A stretch of DNA of 64,000 nt from contig OX621259.1 of the NCBI GenBank assembly GCA_951640165.1, forward strand, positions 1,612,001 through 1,676,000. The letters are read 5' to 3'. Numbering within the stretch: position 1 is the first letter of the stretch; each line of letters begins with the position of its first letter. Below the pieces are notes generated by a model. That model ran no database searches and had not been told where the DNA came from. It was given only the letters and a program-made list of their open reading frames with translations. The DNA comes from Pseudoips prasinana. Taxonomy: Eukaryota; Arthropoda; Insecta; Lepidoptera; Nolidae. The translations under genes were made by a program, and so were the position numbers. Of this stretch, positions 30,995 to 41,524 are shown one piece after another.

Positions 30995-31250
30995 GGGCAG
31001 ATAGATTCTCGGCAACCACAAACCGGAAGACGCAGCGTGTGCAGGTCCTCTACAAGATGGACCGATGATCTTGTGGGGATGGCTGGAAACAGCTGGATAT
31101 GTGAGTCCTTTGTCCAGCAGTGGCCGACTTTCGGCTGATGTAAGGCGGTGACTACGGCAAACTCTTCCAAATGGCAACGTTAGAGAAATCTTTGGGGAGG
31201 CTTATGTCCAGCAGTGGACGATGTCAGGCTGGTGATGTGATGATGTGAAA
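30995..31250 (+). pseudogene. RTE ORF2 C-terminus and tail
   Basis: Broken frames read GRRSVCRSSTRWTDDLVGMA and SFVQQWPTFG. In the family this is GRR..GRP..RW.DDL....G..W....DR..W...GEA...QW...G. The tail GTCCAGCAGTGGACGATGTC...TGATGTGATGATG follows. Two tails (31119 and 31208) are present, so it is either a duplication or two copies. Confidence 0.6.
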
Positions 31251-31298
31251 TCACTGGATTGGAGCTGCACCGTTGTGGTGCCGTCACAATAAAAGTTA

Positions 31299-31436
31299 TA
31301 ATAATATCCAGGGACATTATTCACACACGGCCATCTAGTCCCAAACTAAGCAGAACTTGTACTATGGAAACCCGACAAATGTTATAATATATAAATATTT
31401 TTATACCTATACATATTTTTTATTTTTAACTGAAGG
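31299..31436 (-). mobile_element. SINE-B 3' end
   Basis: The minus strand reads CCATAGTACAAGTTCTGCTT, AGTTTGGGACTAGATGGCCG, TGTGTGAATAATGTCCCTGG, then ATATTATTAT. It is 5' truncated. Confidence 0.8.
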
Positions 31437-31700
31437 ACTAAATACCAATTTTCATGCGTTTAACTTCAAGAATGTAGCATTTTTCATACAAACTTACATC
31501 CCCTATTTAACGCCCTTGCGGGTGGAATTCCCAAAAAATCTGAAATACATATTTTTTTATTTTTAACTAAAAGACCAAATACCAATAATCGTGCATTTAA
31601 CCCTTATAGTTTCGGCTGTGCGTTGATATATATGTCAGTAAGCCAGTTTTGCCTTTTATATCTATAGATAACTAATATTAGCATTTCATACACATAACAC
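31428..31700. repeat. Direct repeat pair in AT-rich retroposon debris
   Basis: ATTTTTAACTGAAGGACTAA ATACCAA (31431) and ATTTTTAACTAAAAGACCAA ATACCAA (31560) recur about 125 bases apart, separated by CCCTATTTAACGCCCTTGCG GGTGGAATTC. The class is unknown. Confidence 0.5.
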
Positions 31701-32351
31701 CGTACCTACACTGACAGACATATCACATAAATATAAAGTCAGGCATGCGAACCCCGCAGCGTCTTTTATCTATGACGAGTGACGACATGAAAGCTGCAGT
31801 TCGGAAACGCATAAAGGCAAGACAAGGGACATTAAGAATCGATATGATGGATAAATGGATTCAATTATGAGCATTAAATGTTATTTATATTTTTTGTTAT
31901 TAATAATTTTTCTCTCTGTTCTGTTCTACTTTTCTGTTCTACATTTCTTCATAATAATAATCTTAATGTGTACGTATAATGTTATGTCAATCCAGGATTT
32001 ATTCTTTCTTAGCTTGTAAGTATGATCATGTAAATTCGTCGGGTATCACGCTTCCAGTACCTAACATACTGGCCTTATCGGAAGATTGGCATGCAGGAGT
32101 GTAGTACTAGCTGAGATAGGGTCAATTTTCATACCAGTACGGATAAAATTAGAAATGTTTAAAATTTAAACCACAATTGTTATGTATTTTCCGTATGAAT
32201 GCACCTATGGAATGCACGGCTGAATTTGTAGATCCCTCAATAGCTATTATACACACACGTAAATAATATCAATACATTTTAGATTTAAGGTACCTAGTGT
32301 GTGAAAAATAAAATAATTGATTTAAGAAAAAATAATCCTTAATTCCATGCA
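31701..32351. other. Unassigned AT-rich sequence
   Basis: No feature recognised. Confidence 0.4.
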
Positions 32352-32765
32352 ATGAGGGCTACCGTTTTTGTGCTCACCAGTTGGCGCCACTGTCGCGGAA
32401 GGTCCACTATAGCTGATCAAAATCATTGTTATTGTGGACGCGACGAATGTTTCCACGAAAAATATTTAAAATCCTGTTTCATAAATAGCATGCCGCAGTG
32501 TTGTGCAGTCCCCGCACAACACTGCGGCATGCTTTTTATGAAACACTTTAACAGAATTTTAAATATATTTTCAAATATTTATTACAGTCATCGAGCTGTT
32601 ACTCATTTTGTAATTTATTTAGTTTTAAACCAAAATGTTTAGTTATAATCGCAGTTTTTATTAATAAACAGCGTGACCCGAACAAAAACAGTGTATTTTG
32701 ACGTTTCGTAGACCTGCCGCGATGCTAGCGCCTCTAGCGGCAAATTGATACGCGGTAGCCCTCAT
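32352..32765. mobile_element. Foldback element with central 31-bp hairpin
   Basis: The termini ATGAGGGCTACCG (32352-32364) and CGGTAGCCCTCAT (32753-32765) are perfect 13-bp inverted repeats. The centre has arms 32476-32506 and 32514-32544 (GCATGCCGCAGTGTTGTGC core) around a 7-base loop. Further inverted similarity (GTCGCGGAAGGTC versus GACCTGCCGCGAT) lies between. No clear target duplication and no coding capacity. Confidence 0.65.
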
Positions 32766-32960
32766 ACGTCTTAATTAGGTAACGGCACTACCAAATTAGA
32801 CTATTGTATAAGTAATCTTTACAATTCTGAACTAGTTAAATAAAAACGTAATTTAAGGAAATTTTAATCTTATTTCAAAGCATTAAAGCTTTTTTAAATG
32901 CATCACTGAATTTGTAATTCCCCATTTCACTATCTTTTGTTGAGAAATAACAAAATATTT
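32766..32960. other. Unassigned AT-rich sequence
   Basis: Nothing recognised. Confidence 0.4.
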
Positions 32961-33169
32961 GAAAATCTCAGGTACGTTTTTTGCAAACGAAAAATCAATA
33001 TGAAAGAGGGAGACGCACCAATTTACCGACTTATCCCTTTGACCGACGCACACGCCACCGCCGACCGCCCGACTCGGCCCGACATCAAACGAAAATATAG
33101 TCATCCGCCGGCAGCGACAAGTGAATGTATTACGTGATTTTGTATTCGTTGTTACTTGTTTACGCGCGC

Positions 33170-33842
33170 GATGGCTTTCCGCTACAGCAATATCCAGTAC
33201 ACGGAGATGGTGAGGACACTGGCTCGTTGCGACGATAGATGTTTGTTGGAAAACTGGCAACAAAACATCATCTGGACGGACGAGAGCACCTTCACACGAG
33301 TTGGTATTTACAACCAGCACAACATGCATTTGTGGAGGCACGAAAATGCTCATGGATGCCGTACGGACTCATTCCAGCACAGGTTCTCCGTGAACATTTG
33401 GCCGCGTACACGCGTACTCGGCCCTGTATTTATACCGAGGTTGACTGGAGATACCTACGTATGCGTTGCAAGAGATATTGTCCCAGTTATTGGCGGACGT
33501 CCCTCTCTCGTTGTTAAGAGACGTGTTTTACCAACACGACGGAGTTCCCGCGCATTTCACGTGGAACGTTCGACGGCATCTTGATGAGGAATATAGCCCC
33601 CGTTGGATTGGTCGTGGAGGGCCTGTGCAATGGCTTCGTTGGACTTTATTTGTGGGGTCGAATAAAATCGCTCGTGTATGTTAACGAAGCAACAAGTGTC
33701 GATGACTCCAAACATAAAATTGAACTCGCGTTTATAAAGTGAAAAGTGGAACTGAAGTGCTTAACAAAAAAAAATATTTAAGAAAACGTGCAATACTGTG
33801 TATCGAGCAAGGCGGTGGACATTTTGAAAATCTCTTGGTCAG
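33170..33842 (+). pseudogene. Tc1/mariner-superfamily DDE transposase, internally deleted
   Basis: Starts MAFRYSNIQYTEMVRTLARC, where relatives have a short N-terminus, then jumps to NWQQNIIWTDESTFTRVGIY (first D). The helix-turn-helix region between them is missing. After frame changes it reads VFYQHDGVPAHFTWNVRRHL (second D), WIGRGGPV, then GLYLWGRIKSLVYVNE, where relatives have TPLDFFLWG. So the third catalytic D is lost. It ends CIEQGGGHFENLL before about 33842. It is a non-autonomous or dead derivative, about 225 codons against a usual 350 or so. Confidence 0.7.
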
Positions 33843-34224
33843 TGGGTATTCTTAGGCTTAGAGAGGGGACGAAAGTCTAGTGTAAGTAGCTCAGGTATGG
33901 AAATACCTTATTATTACCATTTTAAGTACTGTAAATATTATGATTGAAATCTTTGAAACACGCAGACTGAATATTTTTTTATACGTAGGTAATAAAAATG
34001 TAAGTTAAACACGGCTTAGTAGGTGGCAGGCGCCGGCGGGTGAAAAGCGTAGTTTTCTGTTCCTAACTACTACATAGGCAAGCGCACGAGTGTGTGCGTA
34101 GGAATAGAGTAGTATGCTTGAACACTTATTGACCGAACCGGGTGTTTTTTAAGTAATTTAAATTACAGTTATTTTAGTTATATAATTGGGATGTCTGAGG
34201 TTTTGCGTTTATTCCGTTACACGT
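33843..34224. other. Unassigned sequence
   Basis: Possibly the 3' part of the transposon above. I found no matching inverted end. Confidence 0.35.
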
Positions 34225-34368
34225 TGTATATTATAGTGCACAAGAGTGTGCAAAAACACGGGTGTACTTTTTAATTCACTCACAGGATCCGATGGCGGCT
34301 TTACGTCCTTTCAGAGGCACGGGGGTGTGATACCGCCAACTCCCATACTTCGGGCTACCATATAGAAT
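34225..34368 (-). mobile_element. SINE-D 3' half
   Basis: The minus strand runs GTAGCCCGAAGTATGGGAGT, TGGCGGTATC, CCCCGTGCCTCTGAAAGG, GGATCCTGTGAG, then TGTGCACTATAATAT. The tRNA head is missing. Confidence 0.65.
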
Positions 34369-34429
34369 ATATACGTAGAACTGAACGCAGCGCGCTGCCC
34401 ACGATGTTATCTATAATATATATGATCTT

Positions 34430-34910
34430 GTCTTTGGCTGAACACCGCTGGATGTGGATACCACAAACTGGATATTGTGGAGGTCTTTGGAGGAAGCATG
34501 CGTCCAGCAGAGGACTTCTTTCAGCTGATATGACTTGTCTGCTGCCACGCATGATTTCTATGTTATAAATAAGCCAAATCCATATTGTTACATGTAATGG
34601 TTTAAAGTTTCCGTGTCCGGAAACCGACGGCTCCCTCTTCAAGCCTGTTGGGGCAGACAGGTTCTCGAGTGGCGACCACAAACCGGAAGACACAGCGCGG
34701 GCAGGTCCTCTACAAGACCTCGACCGATGATCTTGTGACGAGCAAAATCGGCAAAAGTGGAGATCTTTCAAGAAGGCCTTTGTCCAGCAGTGAACGTCTT
34801 TCGGCTGATAGGATGATGGATACTTGTTTGCTGCCACGCCCCTGATATCTATGTAGTGTAGAAGCCAAAACCGTCTTGTTAAATTTCATTTCAAGTTTCC
34901 ATACTTAGTG
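34430..34910 (+). mobile_element. Two tandem RTE-type 3' ends
   Basis: The first tail (CCAGCAGAGGACTTC TTTCAGC, 34503) and the second (TCCAGCAGTGAACGTC TTTCGG, 34789) are about 290 bases apart. Each is followed by a CTGCTGCCACGC...AAGTTTCC block. The segment before the second tail (ACCGGAAGACACAGCGCGGG, CCGATGATCTTGT) is the RTE ORF2 end. Confidence 0.6.
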
Positions 34911-35179
34911 AATTCATGATTTCTGCTCTAATTATTTGAGCTTAAATATTCAAAGGAAAGTTAAGTTATAGTTTTTCCTGTTTAATTTTGGAGTCTTTGT
35001 CTTTTATAATTTAAACTTTTACGTCGTTATTCCTCTGTAGTGTAAAACTTCTAAATCAGACGCAAAATAAGTGACAACCCAGGGCATTTTTTTTTCCAGA
35101 CTTATAATTTATATTTTATGTATTGTACGAATCATTGTACCTATTAGAATTCACCTTCATACATAGTTTTAAAAAAAAA

Positions 35180-35375
35180 TGACAATGCCCGCAGCAGGGA
35201 ATCTAATCCCTGTGTCGCGGGGTATCTTACAAATATATAATAGACGGACACAAATTACATTCAGACTCAGGACAACTATTTATGGGTCACAAAAATAGTT
35301 ATCCGGCGCGGGATTCGAACCCGCGACACGGAGCGGCGACGCGAATGTCTTAGCGGCTACGCCACACGCGCAGTC
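35180..35375 (-). mobile_element. SINE-C, full length
   Basis: The minus strand: GCGTGTGGCGTAGCCGCTAA (A box), CGCGGGTTCGAATCCCGCGC (B box), GGATAACTATTTTTGTGACC, TGAGTCTGAATGTAATTTGT, GTCCGTCTATTATATATTTG and CCCGCGACACAGGGATTAGA, ending at GGGCATTGTC. This is the clearest reference copy of the family here. Confidence 0.85.
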
Positions 35376-35379
35376 AAAA

Positions 35380-35885
35380 TAATAGTTAAAATTCATATAT
35401 CGATAATTTTGTACCTATGATTTTTTTACAAATTTAAGACTGAGGGCGCTTTTTATTAATTGTTTATCAATTAAAATTAAAATTTGTTGATTATTTGAAA
35501 AATATTTATAATTACTGTGAAAATGACAGAAAAGCAAAACACAGTAATCAAATATAAAAAGGTAAAATACATAGACTAATTGGTCGTGGATAATTACCAT
35601 TTATAAGAAGTGTTGTAAGCCTGGTGCACAGTTTACAGGTTTCTTAGAATGTGGCGATTCGGCAACGACAGTATCGTATCAGCAAGAATATCCGTTGGTG
35701 CACAAATATATTTAAACTAGTTATACATTCTACGAAAGAACAGTCTATAAGAATCGGTGCATTACATGATATATCGGAAAAACAACAAAGTATATGAAAA
35801 TTTAAAACTGACTTTCGAATTCAGAACACTCTCCTTATTTGAAGCTTCATAAATATCATAATATCTAATATCTTGTGGTAAATAA
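35380..35885. other. Unassigned AT-rich sequence
   Basis: Nothing recognised. Confidence 0.4.
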
Positions 35886-36457
35886 AACACTGTTACAATG
35901 GTCCCAAACTAGGCGGAGCCTGTGCTATGTCAAGAAGACATCAGTAAACATAGTTATTATATAATCAACAACGTGAAAGTTTGTAATTATGGATGGATGG
36001 ATGTTTGTTACTCTTTCACGTAAAAACTACTGAATTGATTTTATTGAAACTTTACAATAATATAGCTTATATATCATAATAACTCATAGGCTACAATTTA
36101 TAAAGATATTGTGTGGATTGTCCAAAATATGACGATAAGTGTCGAGTAAGTAGCATAAAATATCCCATCTGCGAGCTATTCCAGCGGCAACTACCAAAAC
36201 CGCCAGAGGTACACAACCTACTAATATCATAAATGCGAAAGTTTGTGAGTATAGATCTATGGATGTATGTTTATTACTCCTTGACGCCAAAACTACTGAA
36301 ACGCGGGTGAAACCGCGGGGCATAGCTAGTGTGTACATAAATTACATCCAGACACAACAAATAATCATGCTCATCACACAACTATTGTCCTGGGTGGGGA
36401 ATAAACCCACGACCTCTGTCGTAGCAGTCCGGGTCACTAACTAATACACCAGGCTCC
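35886..36457 (-). mobile_element. SINE-B split by another repeat
   Basis: The 3' block (GCACAGGCTCCGCCTAGTTT, 35886-35950) and the 5' part with B box GTGGGTTTATTCCCCACCC (36333-36457) belong to one SINE interrupted by 35970-36332. That insert carries CATAAATGCGAAAGTTTGTG ... GAAACCGCGGGGCATAGCTA GTG, a common arthropod repeat of unknown class to me. Confidence 0.6.
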
Positions 36458-36459
36458 GA

Positions 36460-37079
36460 TCTATGGTATGATCGTACGACGTCACTTCATCTCCAATAAA
36501 AACTTTACCTGAAACCATGTGTTCCAAACGGACGTGACAACAGCCATGGTATACTTGCGCCATGGACCTTCGAAGAGGAACATGCCCCTCTGTCTCTCCA
36601 CTTTGGTATCCTGGGTACCATTTCGTTCCGTTGCGAAGGTAAAAACGCAAATGCCATTGTGTTGAAAAAATGTGTATCGAACTCTACTAAACGTTTTATG
36701 TCACCGATGTTTACCACGTTTAAAGCAAATAATAATTTATAATCGATCCATATCCAATAATTACGGGACTTTTTGCTGTTATACTTTACTGGCATGTGTA
36801 TTTTTCCTTGCCTTGTTTGTCTGTCAGAAGTGAATCGGCAGAATTTAATCGCATTTTAAGCATTGCCTAGTGAATGGTAAACTTTGAATATCCGGACGTC
36901 AATTCCAGCTTTGTGTCCAGTGAGGCGTGACAAGTGTGTCGGAAATAGGTTTGCGCGAAAGTGGAAATTGCTGCAATTACGAAAACTGTCAGTTGCAATT
37001 AATCTCATGGATTTATTTGTAATCTCTTGTTTTATACAATTTGAAAAATACTAGATGCACTGACACGAGCCTTGGAAGT
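36460..37079. other. Unassigned sequence
   Basis: About 600 bases of moderate GC with an open minus-strand stretch (36505-36795) that resembles no family I know. I do not call a gene. Confidence 0.35.
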
Positions 37080-37265
37080 TCTAGTGGCAATGCGCAGGGA
37101 ACAATTCAAGATGCACAGACAACAATTGGACAATAATAACTACAAGATGGAAAGTACCAATACTAAGCAAAAGGAATGTGGGAAGACCAAGCAAAGCATG
37201 GGTACTATACGACAGGCTCCGTGTAGTTTGGGATAAGATGGCAATGTGTTTGCTAAAGACTGAGC
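37080..37265 (+). pseudogene. LINE (RTE-like) C-terminal fragment
   Basis: The plus frame reads WTIITTRWKVPILSKRNVGR PSKAWVLYDRLRVVWDKMA, the RW...GRP...W...I pattern at the end of RTE-type ORF2. Short and diverged. Confidence 0.4.
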
Positions 37266-37424
37266 TGGTCAGTTTTAGGCTCTCATAGTGAATCACACAA
37301 CACTGTTTAACCATTACATTACATTATGCCAATAATTTAAGGCCGTTTCCTCTACTTTTTGTTTGTCATTGTACTCTGCTGTTATATCAGATATATTCTG
37401 TACTCGTATGCTTAATAACGCAAC

Positions 37425-37800
37425 ATGGAGTTCACCCAAACAGTAATGGAGGGGACTATGCTCGAAGTATCCCGGCGCGATCGAATCCGAAATTTCGAAA
37501 TCTGCAGGCGCACTGAAGTAACTGACATAGCTCGAAGAATTGCAAAACTGAAGTGTCAGTGGGCGGGGCAGATAGCTCTTAGAACCGACGGCCGCTGGGG
37601 TGGAAAGGTTCTCTAGTGGCGTTAACTACAAATCGGAAGATGCAGCGTGGACAGGCCCCCAAAAGGTGGACCGCCGCGGCGCCGGTCTTATAAGGGTCGC
37701 GGGATGCCCTTGGATGCGGGCAGCGCAAGATCGGCAGTCGTGTAAATCTTTGGGGGAGGCCTTTATGAGGTGGACATTTTGGCTGACATGATGATGATGA
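37425..37800 (+). pseudogene. RTE ORF2 C-terminus and 3' tail
   Basis: The frame has MEGTMLEVSRRDRIRNFEIC RRTEVTDIARRIAKLKCQWA GQIALRTDGRWGGKVL (given in pieces of 20), typical of RTE-clade ORF2 ends (the mLGVSLRDRIRN.EIRRRT.V.DI..RIAKLKWQWAGHIAR motif family). After a stop it continues in another frame, then SLGEAFMRW, with the tail CTGACATGATGATGATGAT. The copy is 5' truncated. Confidence 0.75.
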
Positions 37801-38480
37801 TATATGTAATAACCTGTAATCCCGATATATATTTATTTTATTTTGAATATCAATTCCAATTACAAAATTTAATTTGAATAATTTTAATTGCTTTACGCAC
37901 CACTCTTTAAAGAGGAAATTTTTGCTACTTCGTTTTTGTAATTCCGTTTTCCGTCCGTAGTAAAACGAAAGATCGAGTAAATTACAGTTTTATTAAAGAA
38001 AACCTTCCACCTATTAAAAATGAAACTGAAAAATACTTCAACACTGTTAAGGAGATTTTATTGGAAAGCACTGAAAATAGAAGAAAATGCTTAGAATGTC
38101 GTAAATTGATACTCCTCTCTCAGAAGGCAATTCCGTCGATAAAAATTATTAAATGGTGTTCAAGTATCACAAGGCGATACTTTCACAAAGCAATATTTTG
38201 TGCGCAAGTTTCCTTTAAATAATCGTTGTATACACCGCAATGAACATCTGACTTGATATTTTTTAAATAATAAACAATAAACGACCAGATGCAAATGCTA
38301 TATGGCACTAGAGGCTGTTCTTTGCATTACCTACCCTAGGTAAATATGTAGCTAAAAGAATCCTTTTACACCTCTAAAACTTTATAATAGATGTCCAAGC
38401 TACATGAAAATTCATATTACACACATATTTAAAATAAATTAAAAGTTCATTTCATAATCAAAAGTTATGATACCATTTAT
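37801..38480. other. Unassigned AT-rich sequence
   Basis: Nothing recognised. A microsatellite-like ATTTATTTATT lies near 38475. Confidence 0.4.
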
Positions 38481-38487
38481 TTATTAC

Positions 38488-38775
38488 TCATCATCATCAT
38501 CAGCCTAAAATCGTCCACTGCGGAATATAAAATTCGTATGTGTACTTTATAACGGTTTATTTTATTTATTTATTTAATACTAGCTGTGACCCGAGGTTTT
38601 ATCCGCTTTAAACTTTAAAAATGATAGCCTGTGTTTTATTCCAGGATGTCAGCTAACTCCATACCAAATTTTATTAAAATCGCTCCAGCCGTTTAGACGT
38701 GGAGAAGTAGCAAACATACACACTCACACAGTCACGCACTCAAAAACTTTCGCCTTTATAATATTCGTGTGATTA
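38488..38775. repeat. RTE tail (minus) and dispersed repeat ending CTAGCTGTGACCCG
   Basis: 38488-38525 is a minus-strand CCGCAGTGGACG...TGATGATGATGA tail. 38578-38770 begins ACTAGCTGTGACCCGAGG and contains CCATACCAAATTTTATTAAA ATCGCTCCAGCCGTTTAGAC, a very common lepidopteran repeat by memory. Confidence 0.5.
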
Positions 38776-38777
38776 CT

Positions 38778-38990
38778 ACCGCACACGTACAGTCCATAGA
38801 CGGGTGACCGCCAAAGTTGTTTTATATCTGAGTCTCCGTGCTTCCGAGGGCACGTTTAGCTGTCGGTCCCGGTCGTAGTTATTGGGCAACAGTCGTTAAG
38901 TCATCTCAGGGGCCTTGTGGGCTCGCTTGAATAACTTCGACACTAGGGTAACCACTGCCCATACGGTAAGTAAGTATGTAAGTTATACCT
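38778..38990 (+). mobile_element. 5S-rRNA-derived SINE copy
   Basis: Head (partial) CAGTCCATAGACGGGTGACC GCC, then GAGTCTCCGTGCTTCCGAGG GCAC, GGTCCCGGTCG, GGGGCCTTGTGGGCTCGCTT, and CCACTGCCCATACGGTAAGT AAGT at the tail. Confidence 0.75.
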
Positions 38991-38999
38991 AAATGTATT

Positions 39000-39610
39000 C
39001 TATTCGAATGGCAAGTGCGAGAAAAGAGTTCATTCAAATGACAAAGAAGTATTCTAAGAAACATTCTCAGAAGACCGAAGACCTTTCCAAGAACAAATTT
39101 TTAACATTGTTTTTGTAAAATGTCAGTAACTGACTGGTCCTTATGCAAATACGTTTGAAGTAGGGTACTAAAATTGTCACCGTCTACGTGGCATGTTTCC
39201 AAGTACAGTCGATGGCATATCGGTGGATACATTTAGTTACGAAAACTACACTTACTGCTACACAATAAAGTCGTCGTCTAGGTTTGTTGTATCTACTGAT
39301 GTATTGTCCAGTGTAGTAGGGTAAGATAGTTTAAACGAGGTTTCTACCGGTACCCCGTATTTGGGGTCCACTTCTCTGGGTCGAGTGTCCGGTCAGGAGA
39401 GCCTAATGATATGTTAGATAAGCACTTACTAGTGCTTTTCCTTTGATTGATTTACCAGGTACTAAGATTTGGTAATGTAAGGTAACTGGCATGAGAAAAT
39501 TCTACAAAGAAAACTTTAGTCACTAGTCTTTCGTTTTAAAAAAGCTAAGTTAACTGATTAACAGAACTTGTATTTAAATATGAATAAATTCTTAAGTTCA
39601 TTGTTAAATC
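39000..39610. other. Unassigned sequence
   Basis: Positions 39340-39470 share a CCCGTATTTGGGGTC-like hairpin word with 8100-8130 (CCCTGATATTGGGGTC). Otherwise nothing. Confidence 0.3.
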
Positions 39611-39765
39611 TGACTCTCCCTCGCCGCTTCGTGTCGCGCGTTCGGGTCCCGCGCCGGACAACTATTTGTGTAACCCATAAATAGTTGTTCTGAGTCTGTA
39701 TGTAAATTATGTCCGTATATTATGTTTGGAATGTGCGGGCGTTGCTTATTTAAAAAATGGCGATG
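39611..39765 (+). mobile_element. SINE-C, 5' truncated
   Basis: CTCGCCGCTTCGTGTCGCGC, GTTCGGGTCCCGCGCCGGAC, AACTATTTGTGTAACCCATA and GAGTCTGTATGTAAATTATG, with the 3' end at GCGGGCGTTG. Confidence 0.75.
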
Positions 39766-39959
39766 GTGTATCATTTATAAATAAATAATTAAAAATGTAA
39801 CTCATTGTTCAATCAGTATTTCTTCTTTATATATACATAGATATCGTCTTCATAAAGAGGCATTTGGAAGATTCTATAAATGACTATTTTATTCCACAGT
39901 AAAAAGGATTGTATTTGAAAAAATGGACATGGGCCCCCTTGAAACGCTTCTTTTATTTT

Positions 39960-40280
39960 ACCATTTGGAGGGGTTTGCCGTAGTCACCGCGTACGAGGTG
40001 GCGACCGCAGTTAGGTTGTAGCTAGTACACATGAGGCGCTTCTGCCAGAGTTTATTTTTTTTATGCAAAATGGGTTTGCACTTGACCACGATCTCACCTG
40101 ATGGTAAGTGAAGATGTGTTCGAAGGTGGACCGCGCGTACCCATAAGATGCCTGTTCACTCTAACCTTGAATAAACCCATGTTATATGAGTCTGGAAACA
40201 CGTCTAACTAGTTTATCGACGACTAACTAGTGTATCCCTTAGTCGCCTTTTACGACACTTATGTGTGTTATCTAGGTATA
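39960..40280. repeat. Dispersed repeats with GTAGTCACCGCG and CTCACCTGATGGTAAGTGA
   Basis: 39970-40030 is shared with 62175-62250 (CGTAGTCACCGCG ... GCAGTTAGGT). 40054-40260 contains GCACTTGACCACGATCTCAC CTGATGGTAAGTG and CCCTTAGTCGCCTTTTACGA C. Class unknown. Confidence 0.45.
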
Positions 40281-40546
40281 GTTTAAATTATAGATAAATT
40301 ACACCCAGACACGGAACAAATAATCGCGCTCATCACATCAAATATTAGTAGTTGCGGACCTCTAATAAAAGTTCAGAGGATACAACGTATATTTACGCTT
40401 CCATTGCTAATAAGTTGCCTAGGAGATCATTCGTTATCCCGATAAATAATAATTAATAACACAGCAAGCGATCACAACTTTGTGTTTCAAAACTAATCAG
40501 TAACTAGAGGGTGTGTTAATAAATGTTTACTTTTTCACGGTCGCGG

Positions 40547-40650
40547 TGTAAGTGATTGGCGAGGTTAAGCAACAAGGCTCGCGATCACTCCATGGATGGG
40601 TGACCGCTTAAAGGGTTTAATTTCTGAGCGTCTCGGTGTTTTGGAAGGCA
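40547..40650 (+). mobile_element. 5S-rRNA-derived SINE head (best-preserved promoter)
   Basis: GTGATTGGCGAGGTTAAGCA ACAAGGCTCGCGATCACTCC ATGGATGGGTGACCGC: the 5S internal control region (A box, intermediate element, C box) in correct order and spacing. Then TTTCTGAGCGTCTCGGTGTT TTGGAAGGCA. It is 3' truncated. Confidence 0.8.
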
Positions 40651-40850
40651 TAACTCACAAATTTTGCTTTTATGATATCAGTTGGATCATTATAATATTA
40701 ATTTTAGTCTACGACACGTTGGTAGGCTTGGACCTTTTTCTTACATCAAATTTACAGCGGAAAAAGCGCTAAATATTCGTTCGTGACAGCATATTAATTA
40801 CTTGTACAGATAAGTTGTTTTATACAGAGATAGAAATGAAATAGTATTTT

Positions 40851-41030
40851 TGAAGTTATACTTCTTTTGGCGCGATGGAGAAAAATGATGAGAGTGAATT
40901 TTTACGATGCGCGCGCACACCGACACCAAAAAATTTAACAGCATGAAGTTAGTTCTAGGTGGTATGAAAATTGATAACTATGTTCAAGTTGTATATTAAG
41001 AAGTATAACTTCTAACGCGTGTCCATAAGT
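40851..41030. mobile_element. MITE-P copy 1
   Basis: Begins TTTTTGAAGTTATACTTCTT TTGGCGCG and ends with the inverted AAGAAGTATAACTTCTAACG CG. It contains TTTTTACGATGCGCGCGC and GTTAGTTCTAGGTGGTATGA. There is no coding capacity. Confidence 0.75.
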
Positions 41031-41319
41031 AGGTACACGAAAGTTTTTTTTTTTCCTCAATTAATTTATTTTTATATTTACATTGCGAAAGTTCTGTAAA
41101 TGGGGCATATTTTTATATATTTTACCTAAATTAATCTTAATCAGAATATCAAGTATTATCTGCACATTAATCTAGCTCGGCGGGACAGACGCCAGGCAAT
41201 GTGTCTTGCTAAGACTAATTAAGTCTACTAATTAACTTGTACCAGACTAAAGGGACAATTTATTCAAACTGAACTTAAGAGATTTTTTGAACATGCAATT
41301 TAAATATAAATAAATATCT

Positions 41320-41520
41320 TGGGACGTGTGGCGCAACGGTTAAGACAACCGACTCGCCACTTCGCGTTCCAGGTTCGATTCCCGCACAGAACAACAATTT
41401 GTTTGACCCATGAATACTTATTCTGAGTCTGGATGTACTTTTTGTCCGTCAGTTATATGTTTATAAAGTACCCCGCGATACAGGGATTAATTTCCCTAGT
41501 GCAGGATGTGTATTGAAAAA
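41320..41520 (+). mobile_element. SINE-C, full length
   Basis: ACGTGTGGCGCAACGGTTAA (A box), CCAGGTTCGATTCCCGCACA (B box), CATGAATACTTATTCTGAGT and ACCCCGCGATACAGGGATTA, ending CCTAGTGCAGGATGTG. Confidence 0.8.
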
Positions 41521-41524
41521 AACA

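Noticed and set aside
30480..31068. Several GC-rich open frames on the plus strand
   Set aside because: They overlap in different frames, have no domain, and fall in dispersed retroposon sequence.
36505..36795. 96-codon minus-strand open frame
   Set aside because: No family resemblance, no supporting signals, and surrounded by repeats.
40547..40620. A 5S rRNA gene
   Set aside because: Only the internal promoter region resembles 5S. The first 40 or so bases and the terminator are absent, and the downstream body is a repeat.
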